Positions 9,101-17,659 of a stretch of DNA of 27,088 nucleotides are shown piece after piece. The translations under genes were made by a program, and so were the position numbers. The notes under the pieces were generated by a model, which did no database searches, was not told the origin of the DNA, and saw only the letters and a list, made by a program, of their open reading frames with translations. Origin of the DNA: UMGS2069 sp900557585 (GTDB taxonomy: Bacteria > Bacillota > Clostridia > Christensenellales > UBA1242); the NCBI GenBank assembly GCA_902476355.1, contig CABSCS010000012.1, positions 1 to 27,088 on the forward strand. Direction: 5' to 3'. How positions within the stretch are numbered: position 1 is the first letter of the stretch; each line of letters opens with the position of its first letter.

Positions 9101-12100
9101 AGCATGTTTTGACTGCAAAATATACCGCAAATAAATATCAACTATATTATAAGAATGGCGGAACAACTTTGCCTGCTGGCAAAGAGGTGACATTTGACCA
9201 ACCTGTTGGAACACTTCTCACCAAAGAAGAAATCGAAATTCCAACTGGATATATTTTTAAGGGTTGGTATTATGAAAACAACTTGTTCACCGAAGAAACC
9301 ATTTACACTTTCCCAAATGACATTTTGATTGAGGCGAAATATGAACCAAAAACATATACACTGAAATTTGATGCAAACCTTGATTCATATTTTGGCGTTT
9401 CAATTAAAGGATTTGACTATAACATTAACAAAGCGTTCTTTGAAACTGATTTTGAAGGATATTATGGCGATGATGAGTTTACTGGCGAGATTACAAAAAC
9501 TATCACATTTGGTCAACAATTTGGCGCACTTCCAACACTTAAAGCCTATCGCAATGAATCGGGAACAAACCAAGAAACCTATATTTTTGTTGGTTGGTTT
9601 GACACAAAAGAGTTCACAGTAGAGGGCGAAACAGTTTCCTATGGAACACAATACACCGAAGCAAACGTTGTTGAAACCGACCCACCAATTGAAACTCTTT
9701 ATGCACACTATACTAAAAAGATTTATAGAGTTGACATTGAAGATAAAGGACAAGACGTTGTTTCAAACGATGCAGGGCTTGTTCCACACTTTGATAAAAT
9801 CACATATGTTGGTTCAAACAAAAACGGAACTCAAAAACAATTTTCAACAAAGAATGAAGATGGATTTGAGAATCTTTCAAAAAATGCAAACGGACTTTAT
9901 AATCTTTATACTGTTGAAGATGCTTCACTTTTAATTTCAGTTCAAGTGAATGATGGATATTTCATTTCTAAAATTGTTGTGAATATTTATAATGGAACAG
10001 CAATTCAGACATACACCGTGACTGGTGAAATGAGAAGTGGACAATTTGTTCTTTCAGGAAGCGTTACTGGCGCAACTCTTTCAAAAGACGGAACCAATGT
10101 TTCAATCAATTTTGCAAAACTTTTGACAAACAAAATTGATAACGGCGAAAACCTTTCGGCAACAATTACGTTTGAAACCGGAGTTTTAAGATTCTCAAAC
10201 GCATTTACAATTTCAGGAACAAACCTCAAAGTTGAAAAAACTGGTGGTGGATTTACTGCAACGGGAGACAAGACCGATTCTGGAATTATTTATAACATTA
10301 AAAGTGAATATAAGTTCATCGTAAATTCTTTGAATGGCGCAAGCGGAACTTTTGATTTGGCTGTTTTGAAAAAGTTTGTTTTCAACTCAACAACAATCAA
10401 TTTTAGTTTTGAATATGACAAAGACAATGACACCTATTATAATGTTTTAAAGCCATCAATTGCTCCAAACACTTCAATCAAAAACGGAAACATTATTGTT
10501 TCAACTTTCAATCTTGGTGATGGAACATTTACAATAAAATATAACACTGTCTCAAAACAATATGAATATACTCTTTCAGTTGTTCAATATACAGACAACA
10601 CTGTTTCGTTTGAAACTGTTGATGTGAAATCTTCGGTATCACTTTCACATGAAAACATTTCAGACGCAAGCGCAGTTGGCATGTCGGTTGCATATGAAAC
10701 AAACATAAGTGGAAAAACCGCTTCTGGAAACTATGGCGCAAGAGAAACATCAAAAACTTTCTCATCAGTTCTTCCAACCGATAAGATCACATATAAAGTT
10801 ACACTTAAAAATGATTCATATATCATGGCACAAAGTGCACTTGTAATGAACTATGGTGGAACCAATTATAGCATCATGTCGTTCAACAATTCGATTGACA
10901 CAAGCGAACAGAAAATTGTTCAATCACACACAATTTCTGCTCTTGAACAGTTCAAAGTGGATTCGGGCTTAAACACTGTTGAAATGAACGGAACAAGCGT
11001 TTCGGTCGCCTTCGACAAAAACACAAGAACATTTACAATTGTTGTTGGCGGAATTTATAAAAATATTTCATTCACCTTTAAATATAGTGAATATAGATAT
11101 GTTTCAATCAACGGTGACGAAAGTACCTATGAAACAAAAATTGTTGGCGGAACACACAATGGAAAAACTCTTAATGAAATTTCATCGTCGGATCCAACCA
11201 ATGTTTCGGCAGATGTTCAAAAAAGGATTGTTGAAAAAACAGTTCACTATATCATTTTCCTTACAAAAGACACCAACATTCAAAAAATTGAAATTACAAC
11301 AACAAACACAAGTGCCGACCTTTACAGAATCTCAACAAGTTCTGCTGGCGGAAACTATGTTTTGTCAGACGGAAACACAAAGGCTACAATCACTCTTTCA
11401 GATGACAAATATTTCTGTGCTATATATATAGATAGGGTGGCTCGTCAAATTACACTTACAAACTATCTTGGAAATGGTGGTTCATCATATCGAATTGATA
11501 ACACACCACTCATTACAATGATGCTTGCATATTATGGTGAAGACGGCGGACTTGCAACACACACCTATGTTTCAGATTCTGGTGGAAATGGCAATAACAC
11601 AATTGCTTTCTATGGAAAACAATTGATTATAACTTTCAGCCCAATTCAAAATTATAATTTTGAAAAAGTTGTTTTAAAGAACTTGTCAACTGATACTGAA
11701 ATTTCATATTCAACAATCACAATTGACCCAACAACAAAGGCTTGGCGCCTTGTTTATAATCTTGAATCAACCGAATTTGACAGCAAATTTGGCTTTGATT
11801 CCTATTTTAAACCATACACCTTTAAAATTAAATATGATTTTGCGGGGATAACATTCAGTAACGATTTGTCGAGAAAGACAAACGCTTCTTCATCAATGGA
11901 CAGCGAACTTCTTGCTGAATTGAATAAAATATACAATGTTGCAGAGGGTATCACTGCATATTGGGATGTTCCTTATACAATCATAAATGAAAGCAAAAAC
12001 CTTGGCGGAAATAAGTCAAGAGTAGGATATAGTTTCAGGGGATATAGTCTTTCAAATGGTGACACATATTCAGTTGATTATGCCAGTGGTGCGATTGTAA

Positions 12101-14472
12101 CAAACTTTAAAGTTTCTGCGGGTGACATGACTGATGGAAAAGTTATCAATCTTTATGCCGTGTATACTGCAAAGAAATATACAATTGGATATTTGACTGG
12201 TTCAAATAATGACTCTTATAAATATGGTTCTTCACCAGTATCCACAACTTCGGGTGCAACAACTGTAAATATTGATGATGCATTTGGTGAACTTAGAGTT
12301 GCATATAGAGTTGGATACAGATTCCTTGGTTGGTTCACAAAACCAATGGGTGACGCATCTGGTGTTGAAGTTACAAGTAGTACGGTTTTGACAAGAGCGT
12401 TATATGAAGAACTTCGCAACGATAGAGCTCAAATGGCAATTTATGCACACTGGGAATCAATTGAATTTACAATCAATTTTGATAAAAATGATAGCAGTTC
12501 AAGCAATGGTTCAACAAGTGTAATAGAAGGCAAGGCATCAATCACTGTCATGTTTGATGATGAAAATGATTTGATTGAATCATTTAATGACATATACAAT
12601 CGAATTGGTTATACTTTGCTTGGCTTCAATTCAAGACAAGTGAAAGCGGGGGCAAGCCTTTCATATGAAAACTTCCCATCAGGAGTTGCTCTTACTTATG
12701 CACTTATCAATGAAAGCAAATATGGAGTTTTGGTAAGTTCGAAAGTTGGCGAACCTGTAAACAACTTTACGCTTTATGCAGTTTGGCAAGCAAAAGTTTA
12801 TAAAATGTATATCAATACAAGAGAAAATACTCTTTTGGGTCATGGCAAAAGTAATGGTGCAAAGGTTGAAAAGGGTGTAGAATTTAGAGTTCAAAATTAT
12901 CAAGGAACCGATGCTAGTGGTGCGTATTACACAAATGTGACATTTGACAAAAGCGTCCCATATGTTCCTTTAATCACTGCAACAGGTTATACTTATAATG
13001 GAATATTCACTTCTACAAGTGGTGGAACAAAAGTGACTGGGTCAACTGTTTTAAACGCATCACTTGCAAGCACGGTTGGAATCACCCTTACATCTGAATC
13101 GTTCAACACTTATGCGCAATACACAAGGCAACAAAAAAAGTTGTCTGTTTCGGGTAATGGAAACCTTTCTTCAAGTAGCCCAACAGAGGCTTCGGGAGGA
13201 GCAAATGTAAACTTCTTTGTAAGCAGAGATGCAAGCATTTGGACAAAACGAGGTTATTATATTTCAACAATCAAACTTCGTGGTTCAAAAGAAACAATCA
13301 AATTGACATATGGTTGGGATTCAGAAAAGCAAACAATGGTTCACACTGGAACATCAAGTAGTATAGATAGTACAGTAACTGCTGATTCAGATAACACAAC
13401 GCTTTATCATTCAATGAAGGTTTTATATTCATATTCACGTGATGCTTCGGGTGATGCAGAAAAGCAAAGTTGCGGATTGTATTTCACTTTTTACAATATG
13501 AAAGATAACATCCAAATTTCAGTTGAAAGTGCAAGTGTTCAAACCTATTCAATTTCGTTCTATGCATACAGAAATGGAAGCCTTGTTTCATCTTCTCCAT
13601 ATGCAGTTCACAACTTTGACCTTTCAGGCGATGGTGTAACAATCTATCAAAACTGGATTAGAAATATCTATGACTATCCATATGTTGCAGGATACAAGTT
13701 TGTTGAATATCGCTATGCTGTGAAAGATGGTGATAATTGGGTTCTTGACACATCGGACAATGGGGTTATTCCTCTAACCTATGATGCAACACATGTTGTT
13801 GCTGAAAACCGAAGGGTATATGCTGTTTATGCTCCTTCAAATGTTCAGGGTGTTCACTTCTATTTCTATAACGTTGAAACGGGAACATATGAGCAACGTT
13901 CAAGCGACTCGGAATATATGCTTTATGACGGCGGATTTGTTTCTGGTTCAAACTTGAAATATGACAGAAGTTCAACTATTACAGGTGGAAAACTTTTGAA
14001 CCTTCCAAGTGTTGGTTCGTTCTTGTGGCCAAGCGACACTGTCCTTTGTGGCTTTGTAATTGCGTCAAGTGCTCCGGCAAGTGGATATTATAACAAATCA
14101 AATTCATCGGCACTCAAAGAGTTTGACTGCTCAACAAAAGTTGAAGAAGAATTGAATGTTTATGCAGTTTATGACAAGCAATATTTCAATCTTACAAAAA
14201 GCGGTTCAACTTTATCTGCAAGTTACAGTTTGTATCAAGAATATGACGGAACTTATATTCAAGTTACATCATCAATTGTTTTCTATCGTTTGACGACTTA
14301 TTCCTATAATAGATATTTGGAGTATATCAACAGTGGAATGACTGCGGAAGCATCACTTGAACATGTTTCAAAAACGGTAGTAAGTTCAAGTGGCGGAACT
14401 TCTGGATATTATTATATCGCCGCAATCTGGGGAACAACTGGATACTATAAAGTTTCAAATGTTGTGTCGTAA
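6115..14472 (+). CDS. Giant N-terminally anchored surface protein with InlB/Flg_new-type repeats
   Basis: A 2785-residue protein, probably a surface adhesin or stalk. A Lys-rich start is followed by one long hydrophobic segment (about 11-35) that should hold it in the membrane with the rest outside. Residues 40-600 contain short beta motifs ending in segments such as GVKLSDGTVLFDAVYDKI, like WG-repeat or propeller blades. Listeria-Bacteroides (Flg_new) repeats follow, recognised by GYxFxGW and YAxY/W motifs: about 950-1200 (GYIFKGWYY, YIFVGWFD) and 1900-2690 (GYSFRGYS, GYRFLGWF, GYTLLGFN, GYTYNGIF). Between 1200 and 1900 lie more divergent Ser/Thr/Asn-rich beta repeats. There is no LPXTG motif, C-terminal membrane helix, SLH or dockerin domain; the protein ends in SNVVS. 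The reading frame is intact over 8.3 kb. Ligand and role are unknown. Confidence 0.85.
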   Translation: MVFKSSSKKKLSIVLVVVFALMILSGIGIGVFFFVKDKGDGGLTKNQIAFGTAISRFDNKPSFSSRNFAGVYDGSLSNVLDYSDEFLAYESDGDTFFVSFDQKQPFVLDFDFDELVSIYGKVARVKKNQVSYLIDLENKTNIASFADCSVSFSFNFIFIKAPAGETFEYYSDNNTENVSSLILNTSSNEVVYKTNLSGDEIDIQFGKYFASVYTVSKTTVYSLSNNFKKVLELDNLGQETNDEYNLKSTLSSKAFVMIEYYKASELSSRALLLEKVKAVTAQDEYVIKQVFSGHEVFYNIEYNIYDAKTEAYAFIASNGCLLSAGTCEFSDAYVAVLRNKVIDKTSISNSTDIEYYYLQTNKVSKGEFSLEKLVLYDFDKYGKIVGYEKGKLLTAGGTESGIIDFAGNSTNCILTNAGEKAESTALKNSVIVYSSISGMKGVKLSDGTVLFDAVYDKISTVVGKNMIAKRGNKYYVLNTDKNVSEINNFATDFEDYVFSDIGFYFTKNAGKYNVYNLDKTAYKLATTVRFVESRDVLNLYIGSSELLQFTLPNGIKNKNIEIDRVGTKFVLSSKSFTGSVRDAIATVSDTLTPKSIDVDKTTGAGYVTFEKNYAKTELSKLDFVSYDSLSSEQKQIVPVFDNVVKQAYTWTGATAESTVNYICDGVHIEANTYAIIAIIRLKEEGTSTYSYMVNFAMNNAYLVSANLSTTRESVAGSTQMVYFDALSKYQTAIANKTSAPAVKFRNAYVGLFGDESAKDNRIVNYNSFGFDGGIVFSSTTAETLSYKFVISNVYVSEIKETSNYSLNAGNGEVWDNGTYTITFIKTATEKKIKVQAKEGFAFKNATFVYTVYDAVTGKYNESTVPVATLSEYATGFTVDYSEISSDYYFKIKNISIIEWYSRLIMKDYEGSEAEDKTAYYFYGYSQDVVSKRNPAPFGFVNFARKYTTPVFARAGYTFEGFEKDTNEAEKVLVIDKNGSFVGDAEIMFVKADTIVEHVLTAKYTANKYQLYYKNGGTTLPAGKEVTFDQPVGTLLTKEEIEIPTGYIFKGWYYENNLFTEETIYTFPNDILIEAKYEPKTYTLKFDANLDSYFGVSIKGFDYNINKAFFETDFEGYYGDDEFTGEITKTITFGQQFGALPTLKAYRNESGTNQETYIFVGWFDTKEFTVEGETVSYGTQYTEANVVETDPPIETLYAHYTKKIYRVDIEDKGQDVVSNDAGLVPHFDKITYVGSNKNGTQKQFSTKNEDGFENLSKNANGLYNLYTVEDASLLISVQVNDGYFISKIVVNIYNGTAIQTYTVTGEMRSGQFVLSGSVTGATLSKDGTNVSINFAKLLTNKIDNGENLSATITFETGVLRFSNAFTISGTNLKVEKTGGGFTATGDKTDSGIIYNIKSEYKFIVNSLNGASGTFDLAVLKKFVFNSTTINFSFEYDKDNDTYYNVLKPSIAPNTSIKNGNIIVSTFNLGDGTFTIKYNTVSKQYEYTLSVVQYTDNTVSFETVDVKSSVSLSHENISDASAVGMSVAYETNISGKTASGNYGARETSKTFSSVLPTDKITYKVTLKNDSYIMAQSALVMNYGGTNYSIMSFNNSIDTSEQKIVQSHTISALEQFKVDSGLNTVEMNGTSVSVAFDKNTRTFTIVVGGIYKNISFTFKYSEYRYVSINGDESTYETKIVGGTHNGKTLNEISSSDPTNVSADVQKRIVEKTVHYIIFLTKDTNIQKIEITTTNTSADLYRISTSSAGGNYVLSDGNTKATITLSDDKYFCAIYIDRVARQITLTNYLGNGGSSYRIDNTPLITMMLAYYGEDGGLATHTYVSDSGGNGNNTIAFYGKQLIITFSPIQNYNFEKVVLKNLSTDTEISYSTITIDPTTKAWRLVYNLESTEFDSKFGFDSYFKPYTFKIKYDFAGITFSNDLSRKTNASSSMDSELLAELNKIYNVAEGITAYWDVPYTIINESKNLGGNKSRVGYSFRGYSLSNGDTYSVDYASGAIVTNFKVSAGDMTDGKVINLYAVYTAKKYTIGYLTGSNNDSYKYGSSPVSTTSGATTVNIDDAFGELRVAYRVGYRFLGWFTKPMGDASGVEVTSSTVLTRALYEELRNDRAQMAIYAHWESIEFTINFDKNDSSSSNGSTSVIEGKASITVMFDDENDLIESFNDIYNRIGYTLLGFNSRQVKAGASLSYENFPSGVALTYALINESKYGVLVSSKVGEPVNNFTLYAVWQAKVYKMYINTRENTLLGHGKSNGAKVEKGVEFRVQNYQGTDASGAYYTNVTFDKSVPYVPLITATGYTYNGIFTSTSGGTKVTGSTVLNASLASTVGITLTSESFNTYAQYTRQQKKLSVSGNGNLSSSSPTEASGGANVNFFVSRDASIWTKRGYYISTIKLRGSKETIKLTYGWDSEKQTMVHTGTSSSIDSTVTADSDNTTLYHSMKVLYSYSRDASGDAEKQSCGLYFTFYNMKDNIQISVESASVQTYSISFYAYRNGSLVSSSPYAVHNFDLSGDGVTIYQNWIRNIYDYPYVAGYKFVEYRYAVKDGDNWVLDTSDNGVIPLTYDATHVVAENRRVYAVYAPSNVQGVHFYFYNVETGTYEQRSSDSEYMLYDGGFVSGSNLKYDRSSTITGGKLLNLPSVGSFLWPSDTVLCGFVIASSAPASGYYNKSNSSALKEFDCSTKVEEELNVYAVYDKQYFNLTKSGSTLSASYSLYQEYDGTYIQVTSSIVFYRLTTYSYNRYLEYINSGMTAEASLEHVSKTVVSSSGGTSGYYYIAAIWGTTGYYKVSNVVS

Positions 14473-14480
14473 ACCTAAAC

Positions 14481-14522
14481 TTTTGGGCACTGTTTTATAA
14501 AATTGAAAAACAGTGCCTAAAA
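14481..14522. other. Long stem-loop after the giant gene, no T tract
   Basis: A perfect 11-bp stem GGCACTGTTTT / AAAACAGTGCC (14486-14496, 14507-14517) with a 10-nt loop extends by five more pairs (one G-U) to about 16 bp. It ends in A residues and not T, so it is not a standard intrinsic terminator. It could protect the 3' end of the giant mRNA. The next promoter starts three bases later. Confidence 0.6.
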
Positions 14523-14524
14523 AG

Positions 14525-14553
14525 TTGACATAAACATAAAAAAAAACTAGAAT
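14525..14553 (+). promoter_or_regulatory. Promoter of the lipoprotein gene
   Basis: A perfect TTGACA (14525-14530), a 17-bp A-rich spacer and TAGAAT (14548-14553) predict a start near 14560 and a leader of about 32 nt with GGGAGAA at 14581-14587. Confidence 0.75.
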
Positions 14554-14591
14554 AAAAGAGAAAATAAGAAATATATTTTTGGGAGAATATT

Positions 14592-15224
14592 ATGAAAAAA
14601 ATTATCAAATCACTTTCACTTTTCTGTTTGATGATTGCAATGTGCATTCCAGTTCTTTGCTTTGCAGGTTGTGCTAAAAACTACACAATCACAATTAGCA
14701 TTGCTGGCGGAGAGGGAAGCGTTTTTAAAACACAATCTGAAAGTGTTTCTGTTGTTGGAAAAAACACTGTTAAAGGCGACACATTGTTTGAATATTTCGT
14801 TAAACCTGCAAAACATTACGAAATTGACAAAATTGTTGTAGACGGCGAAGAAATCGAAGTTACAAACACTGATGGCGTATATCTCTATTTTGACAAAGTT
14901 GACGCAAACCACAATGTTGAAGTATCATTTAAAGCAGAGTCATATGCTGTTGCTCTTCTTTGCAAGAAAGATGGCGAAGAAGGATATGAAGTTTATAAAA
15001 CTTTGATTTTGACCTATGGAACAAACCTTGACCTTGGTCAAAACGAGTATGGTGGCACAAACAATGAATTGTGGTATACCATGAAAACAGTAAATGGAAC
15101 TCTTTCACCAGTAAAAGTGAAAGCCGATTCAAACAATGTTGTTTTCGTGAACGGAACAATGCAAATCATGACAGACAAAACAAGAGCCGAACTTACAGCA
15201 ATCATTGAAGCACTTGGTGAATAG
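14592..15224 (+). CDS. Small lipoprotein with a divergent InlB-type repeat
   Basis: A 210-residue lipoprotein. The signal peptide (KK start, hydrophobic 8-24) ends in the lipobox FAGC with C27 as the lipidated residue, so it should sit on the outer face of the membrane. Residues about 30-110 (YTITISIAGGEGSV ... PAKHYEIDKIVVDGEEI ... NHNVEVSFKAE) fit the divergent InlB B-repeat / bacterial repeat domain (Flg_new_2). The rest (110-210) is beta-rich and unrecognised. ATG 14592 follows a good GGGAG site. It has its own consensus promoter and terminator, directly behind the giant surface protein that carries related repeats, so the two may act together at the cell surface. That partnership is inferred from position and domain kinship only. 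Confidence 0.85.
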   Translation: MKKIIKSLSLFCLMIAMCIPVLCFAGCAKNYTITISIAGGEGSVFKTQSESVSVVGKNTVKGDTLFEYFVKPAKHYEIDKIVVDGEEIEVTNTDGVYLYFDKVDANHNVEVSFKAESYAVALLCKKDGEEGYEVYKTLILTYGTNLDLGQNEYGGTNNELWYTMKTVNGTLSPVKVKADSNNVVFVNGTMQIMTDKTRAELTAIIEALGE

Positions 15225-15232
15225 TCAAAAAT

Positions 15233-15260
15233 AAAAAGGCGGTTTTTCCGTCTTTTTTTT
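15233..15260 (+). terminator. Terminator of the lipoprotein gene
   Basis: AAAAAGGCGG pairs with CCGTCTTTTT (one G-U) around a TTTTT loop, with T continuing to 15260. The gap 15261-15401 that follows is AT-rich with nothing recognised. Confidence 0.92.
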
Positions 15261-15401
15261 CATGTAAATTTTGTTTTGAAAAAATGTTTGTTTTTTTTAA
15301 TCTTTTGTCATTTAGTTGTGTATGTATATAAAAAATCGAATCTTAAAAATTTTTGGATATAAATTAAATCTAAACAAAACGCAAATAAAGTTCCAAAAAA
15401 G

Positions 15402-15430
15402 GTGACATGGTCAAACATTTTCTTTATAAT
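15402..15430 (+). promoter_or_regulatory. Promoter of the metallo-hydrolase gene
   Basis: GTGACA (15402-15407), a 17-bp spacer and a perfect TATAAT (15425-15430) lie 20 bases before ATG 15451; AAAGGGGA serves as ribosome site. Confidence 0.65.
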
Positions 15431-15450
15431 ATAAAACAAAGGGGAAAGAC

Positions 15451-16410
15451 ATGAACATTCAAGAAATCAGACAAAGCATTTCAGAGTTTTATAAAGAAAA
15501 CGAGAACTATGTTGCTGAAACCAAAAGTCCAGCAAAAGGCAAACCATATATCATGGGAATTGGTGCAAACACATTTTTTGTGAGCGATGGCGAGTCTTCT
15601 TTTTTGATAGATGCCTATGCAACAAGAAACTGTTTTCGTTTGCCAATCAAGTTTGGAAAAAGCATGCTTTTTGCCGATGTTGAAAGCAAGCCACAAAATG
15701 TTGAAGAAATCTATAAGGCGATTGGCGCACCTGCATTTTCGCACATTGTTTGCACGCACAACCACATTGACCACACAATGGATCTTCGTGCGTTTTATGA
15801 CCTTTGCTATAAATATAATGGAACAAAGCCAAAAATTGTTGGAACACTTTCAAGCGTGAACACCGCCCTTGGCTATGGTGTTCCAGAAGAAGACACAATG
15901 GTTGTTCATCGCAAGAAAAGTGGTTTTGATAGCATTGAAATTGGAAAGTTCAAAATCACATTTTTGCCGGGCAAACACTTGAAACTTTTTGCGTTTTACA
16001 AAAGCACCTATCAACGCAAACCTCTCAAAAACAAGGGCTTTATAACAGCCTATAAAGAGGGTGGGGTTCTAGACTTTTTCATTGAGCATGAAAACATGGA
16101 AAATGTGCTTTTAACATCATCTTTCGGTATTGGTGAATATGAACTTACAAAGTCGGTTGGAACTCTTGTTCAGGCCATTGGTGGTGCCGGAAAAGAGCGA
16201 AAAACATTTGTCAAACAACTTTATAAACACAATGCAATAGACACAAATGCGGGGCGAGTTTTGGTTTCACACTATGATGACTTTTTTCAGCCACTTTCAA
16301 AGGGGCTTCACTTTATAAATGTCTCTCCAAAACTGATTGAAACCATGCGAAATGAAGACAAAGAAAAACCAGTTGGGCTTTTGAAATTGTTTGAAAAAAT
16401 AGAGTTATAG
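15451..16410 (+). CDS. Metallo-beta-lactamase-fold hydrolase
   Basis: A 319-residue cytoplasmic protein (no signal peptide) of the MBL-fold hydrolase superfamily. The metal motif HxHxDH is present as H103, H105, D107, H108. Other probable ligands are H176 in PGKHLK and H274 in LVSHYDD. The position where most family members carry the bridging Asp (usually in a GD turn) reads LLTSSFG, so the second metal site may be altered. Substrate is unknown: relatives act on thioesters, phosphodiesters, phosphonates or lactones. ATG 15451 follows AAAGGGGA and a TATAAT promoter. It is a single-gene unit ending near a bidirectional terminator that it shares with the convergent permease gene. Confidence 0.85.
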   Translation: MNIQEIRQSISEFYKENENYVAETKSPAKGKPYIMGIGANTFFVSDGESSFLIDAYATRNCFRLPIKFGKSMLFADVESKPQNVEEIYKAIGAPAFSHIVCTHNHIDHTMDLRAFYDLCYKYNGTKPKIVGTLSSVNTALGYGVPEEDTMVVHRKKSGFDSIEIGKFKITFLPGKHLKLFAFYKSTYQRKPLKNKGFITAYKEGGVLDFFIEHENMENVLLTSSFGIGEYELTKSVGTLVQAIGGAGKERKTFVKQLYKHNAIDTNAGRVLVSHYDDFFQPLSKGLHFINVSPKLIETMRNEDKEKPVGLLKLFEKIEL

Positions 16411-16503
16411 AGCAAGCATCAAAAGTTTAAAGGTTAAAAACACGAAAGTTAAAATTTCAAAAAGAAAACATCGAAAATTTGGAAAATAGAGATATTAACA
16501 CAC

Positions 16504-16536
16504 AAAAAAATCACTTGAAAAACAAGTGATTTTTTT
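16504..16536. terminator. Bidirectional terminator between convergent genes
   Basis: AAAAAAATCACTTG and CAAGTGATTTTTTT form a perfect 14-bp stem around a 5-nt A loop. The stem carries a T run on both strands, so it can end both the hydrolase transcript (+) and the permease transcript (-). Bases 16411-16503 hold nothing else recognisable. Confidence 0.93.
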
Positions 16537-16547
16537 GATTGATTTTT

Positions 16548-17633
16548 CTAGAAAAACATTTCAAGAAGTTGAATGATATATCCGCTTATAACTCCAATTG
16601 CGAAAAGTCCGCCAAGAATTGAAAAGTTTTCTTTCATGTTTTTGTTCTCTTTGAAAAGCACAACAAATGCAATGCCTGCGTTTGCAATAAGACCGGCAAT
16701 GCAAGCGCCAAAGCCAATTCCGCCAATTGCATAAAGTTCGGTGATAACAACAGAACTTGCACAATTTGGAATCAGACCAATAAGCCCGGCAACAAGAGGC
16801 GCAAAACCTTTGCTTGATTGCAAAAATGCAACAAGATTTTGTTCGCCAACAAGGGCAATAAGTCCGCCCATAACAAGATTTACAGCAAAGATGAATGCAA
16901 AGATTTTAAGCGAGTGAACAAGTGGGTGAAGCAAGAACCTTTTCCACAAATCTTTCTTGGTTGGTTTTTCGTCAATGTCGTGACCACAGCAACCATGGTG
17001 GTGTTCAGTTTTGATTTCTTGTTCCTCATTTTCGCCATGTTCGTGCTCATGGTCTGAATGGTCATGTTCATGTTCTTCGGCATCATGTTCATGTTCTTCG
17101 GCATCATGTTCTTGGTGCTCGCCGTGTTCGTGAACTTCGTTTTCTTTGATTTCAGTTTCCAAATGAGTTTCTGGGTTTGGTTCTTCAAGATTTTCATATT
17201 TTTCTTTTGAAACTTGAAAAGCAGGTTCAAGTCTTTTTTGATTGACTTTTCTAAAAATAAGGTCAACCAAATATCCAACCGCAACCGCCAAAACAAATTT
17301 GACAAGCAAAAGTGGAAGAAGTGAACCAATTTTGTTTGGAGAAGTAAGAAGAATTGGAACCGCCTCGTCGCTTGTTGCAATATACACCGCAAGAAGTGTT
17401 CCGATTTTAATTTTCTTTGAAGCAAACAAATCTGTTGCAACAACAGAGAATCCACATTGTGGAATAAGTCCAAAAGAAGAGGCAAATAGTGTGCTCCATT
17501 TGTTCGAAAGCAATTTGCTGTGTTCAAGTTTGTCTGCCGAGACATATTCAATAACTTCTATCAGAACATAGCAAACAAGCAAAAATGGCAAAACTTTCAG
17601 CGAGTCGATAAGTGCGTCAAGAACAAATTCCAT
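16548..17633 (-). CDS. His-rich heavy-metal permease (ArsP_2/DUF2899, putative Mn or Zn/Cu exporter)
   Basis: A 361-residue membrane protein with two homologous halves joined by a cytosol- or surface-facing metal-binding loop. Each half carries the same signature, GLIPQCGFSVVATDLFA (about 55-71) and GLIPNCASSVVITELYA, characteristic of the ArsP_2/DUF2899 family annotated as putative manganese transporter or SO_0444-type Cu/Zn efflux protein. Residues about 165-218 contain some 16 His with Glu/Asp and an HHHGCCGH cluster, a typical metal-sensing or delivery loop. ATG 17633 (minus strand) follows a near-perfect AAAGGAGG. Part of the loop is a 7-residue AEEHEHD duplication that is also a DNA repeat. 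The promoter overlaps a palindrome, suggesting control, perhaps by metal. Which metal is moved cannot be told from sequence. Confidence 0.87.
   Translation of the reverse strand: MEFVLDALIDSLKVLPFLLVCYVLIEVIEYVSADKLEHSKLLSNKWSTLFASSFGLIPQCGFSVVATDLFASKKIKIGTLLAVYIATSDEAVPILLTSPNKIGSLLPLLLVKFVLAVAVGYLVDLIFRKVNQKRLEPAFQVSKEKYENLEEPNPETHLETEIKENEVHEHGEHQEHDAEEHEHDAEEHEHDHSDHEHEHGENEEQEIKTEHHHGCCGHDIDEKPTKKDLWKRFLLHPLVHSLKIFAFIFAVNLVMGGLIALVGEQNLVAFLQSSKGFAPLVAGLIGLIPNCASSVVITELYAIGGIGFGACIAGLIANAGIAFVVLFKENKNMKENFSILGGLFAIGVISGYIIQLLEMFF
17063..17111. repeat. 21-bp tandem repeat in the His-rich loop
   Basis: Two identical 21-bp units (17063-17083 and 17084-17104) plus a 7-bp partial third copy. 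On the minus strand each unit encodes seven residues of the AEEHEHD type, so copy changes keep frame and lengthen or shorten the metal-binding loop. Confidence 0.9.
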
Positions 17634-17659
17634 ATAAGCCTCCTTTATAGATTTTTATG

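Noticed and set aside
9400..9753. 117-codon antisense ORF within the giant gene
   Set aside because: A shadow of the sense codon pattern, without start signals; many such antisense frames occur in this codon usage.
7801..11440. GATAGGGTGG word shared by two sites in the giant gene
   Set aside because: It encodes IDRV in both places and is short enough to be a coding coincidence.
16880..17551. 223-codon minus-strand frame overlapping the permease
   Set aside because: It is an alternate frame of the permease, which has the recognisable ArsP_2 motifs and a perfect ribosome site.
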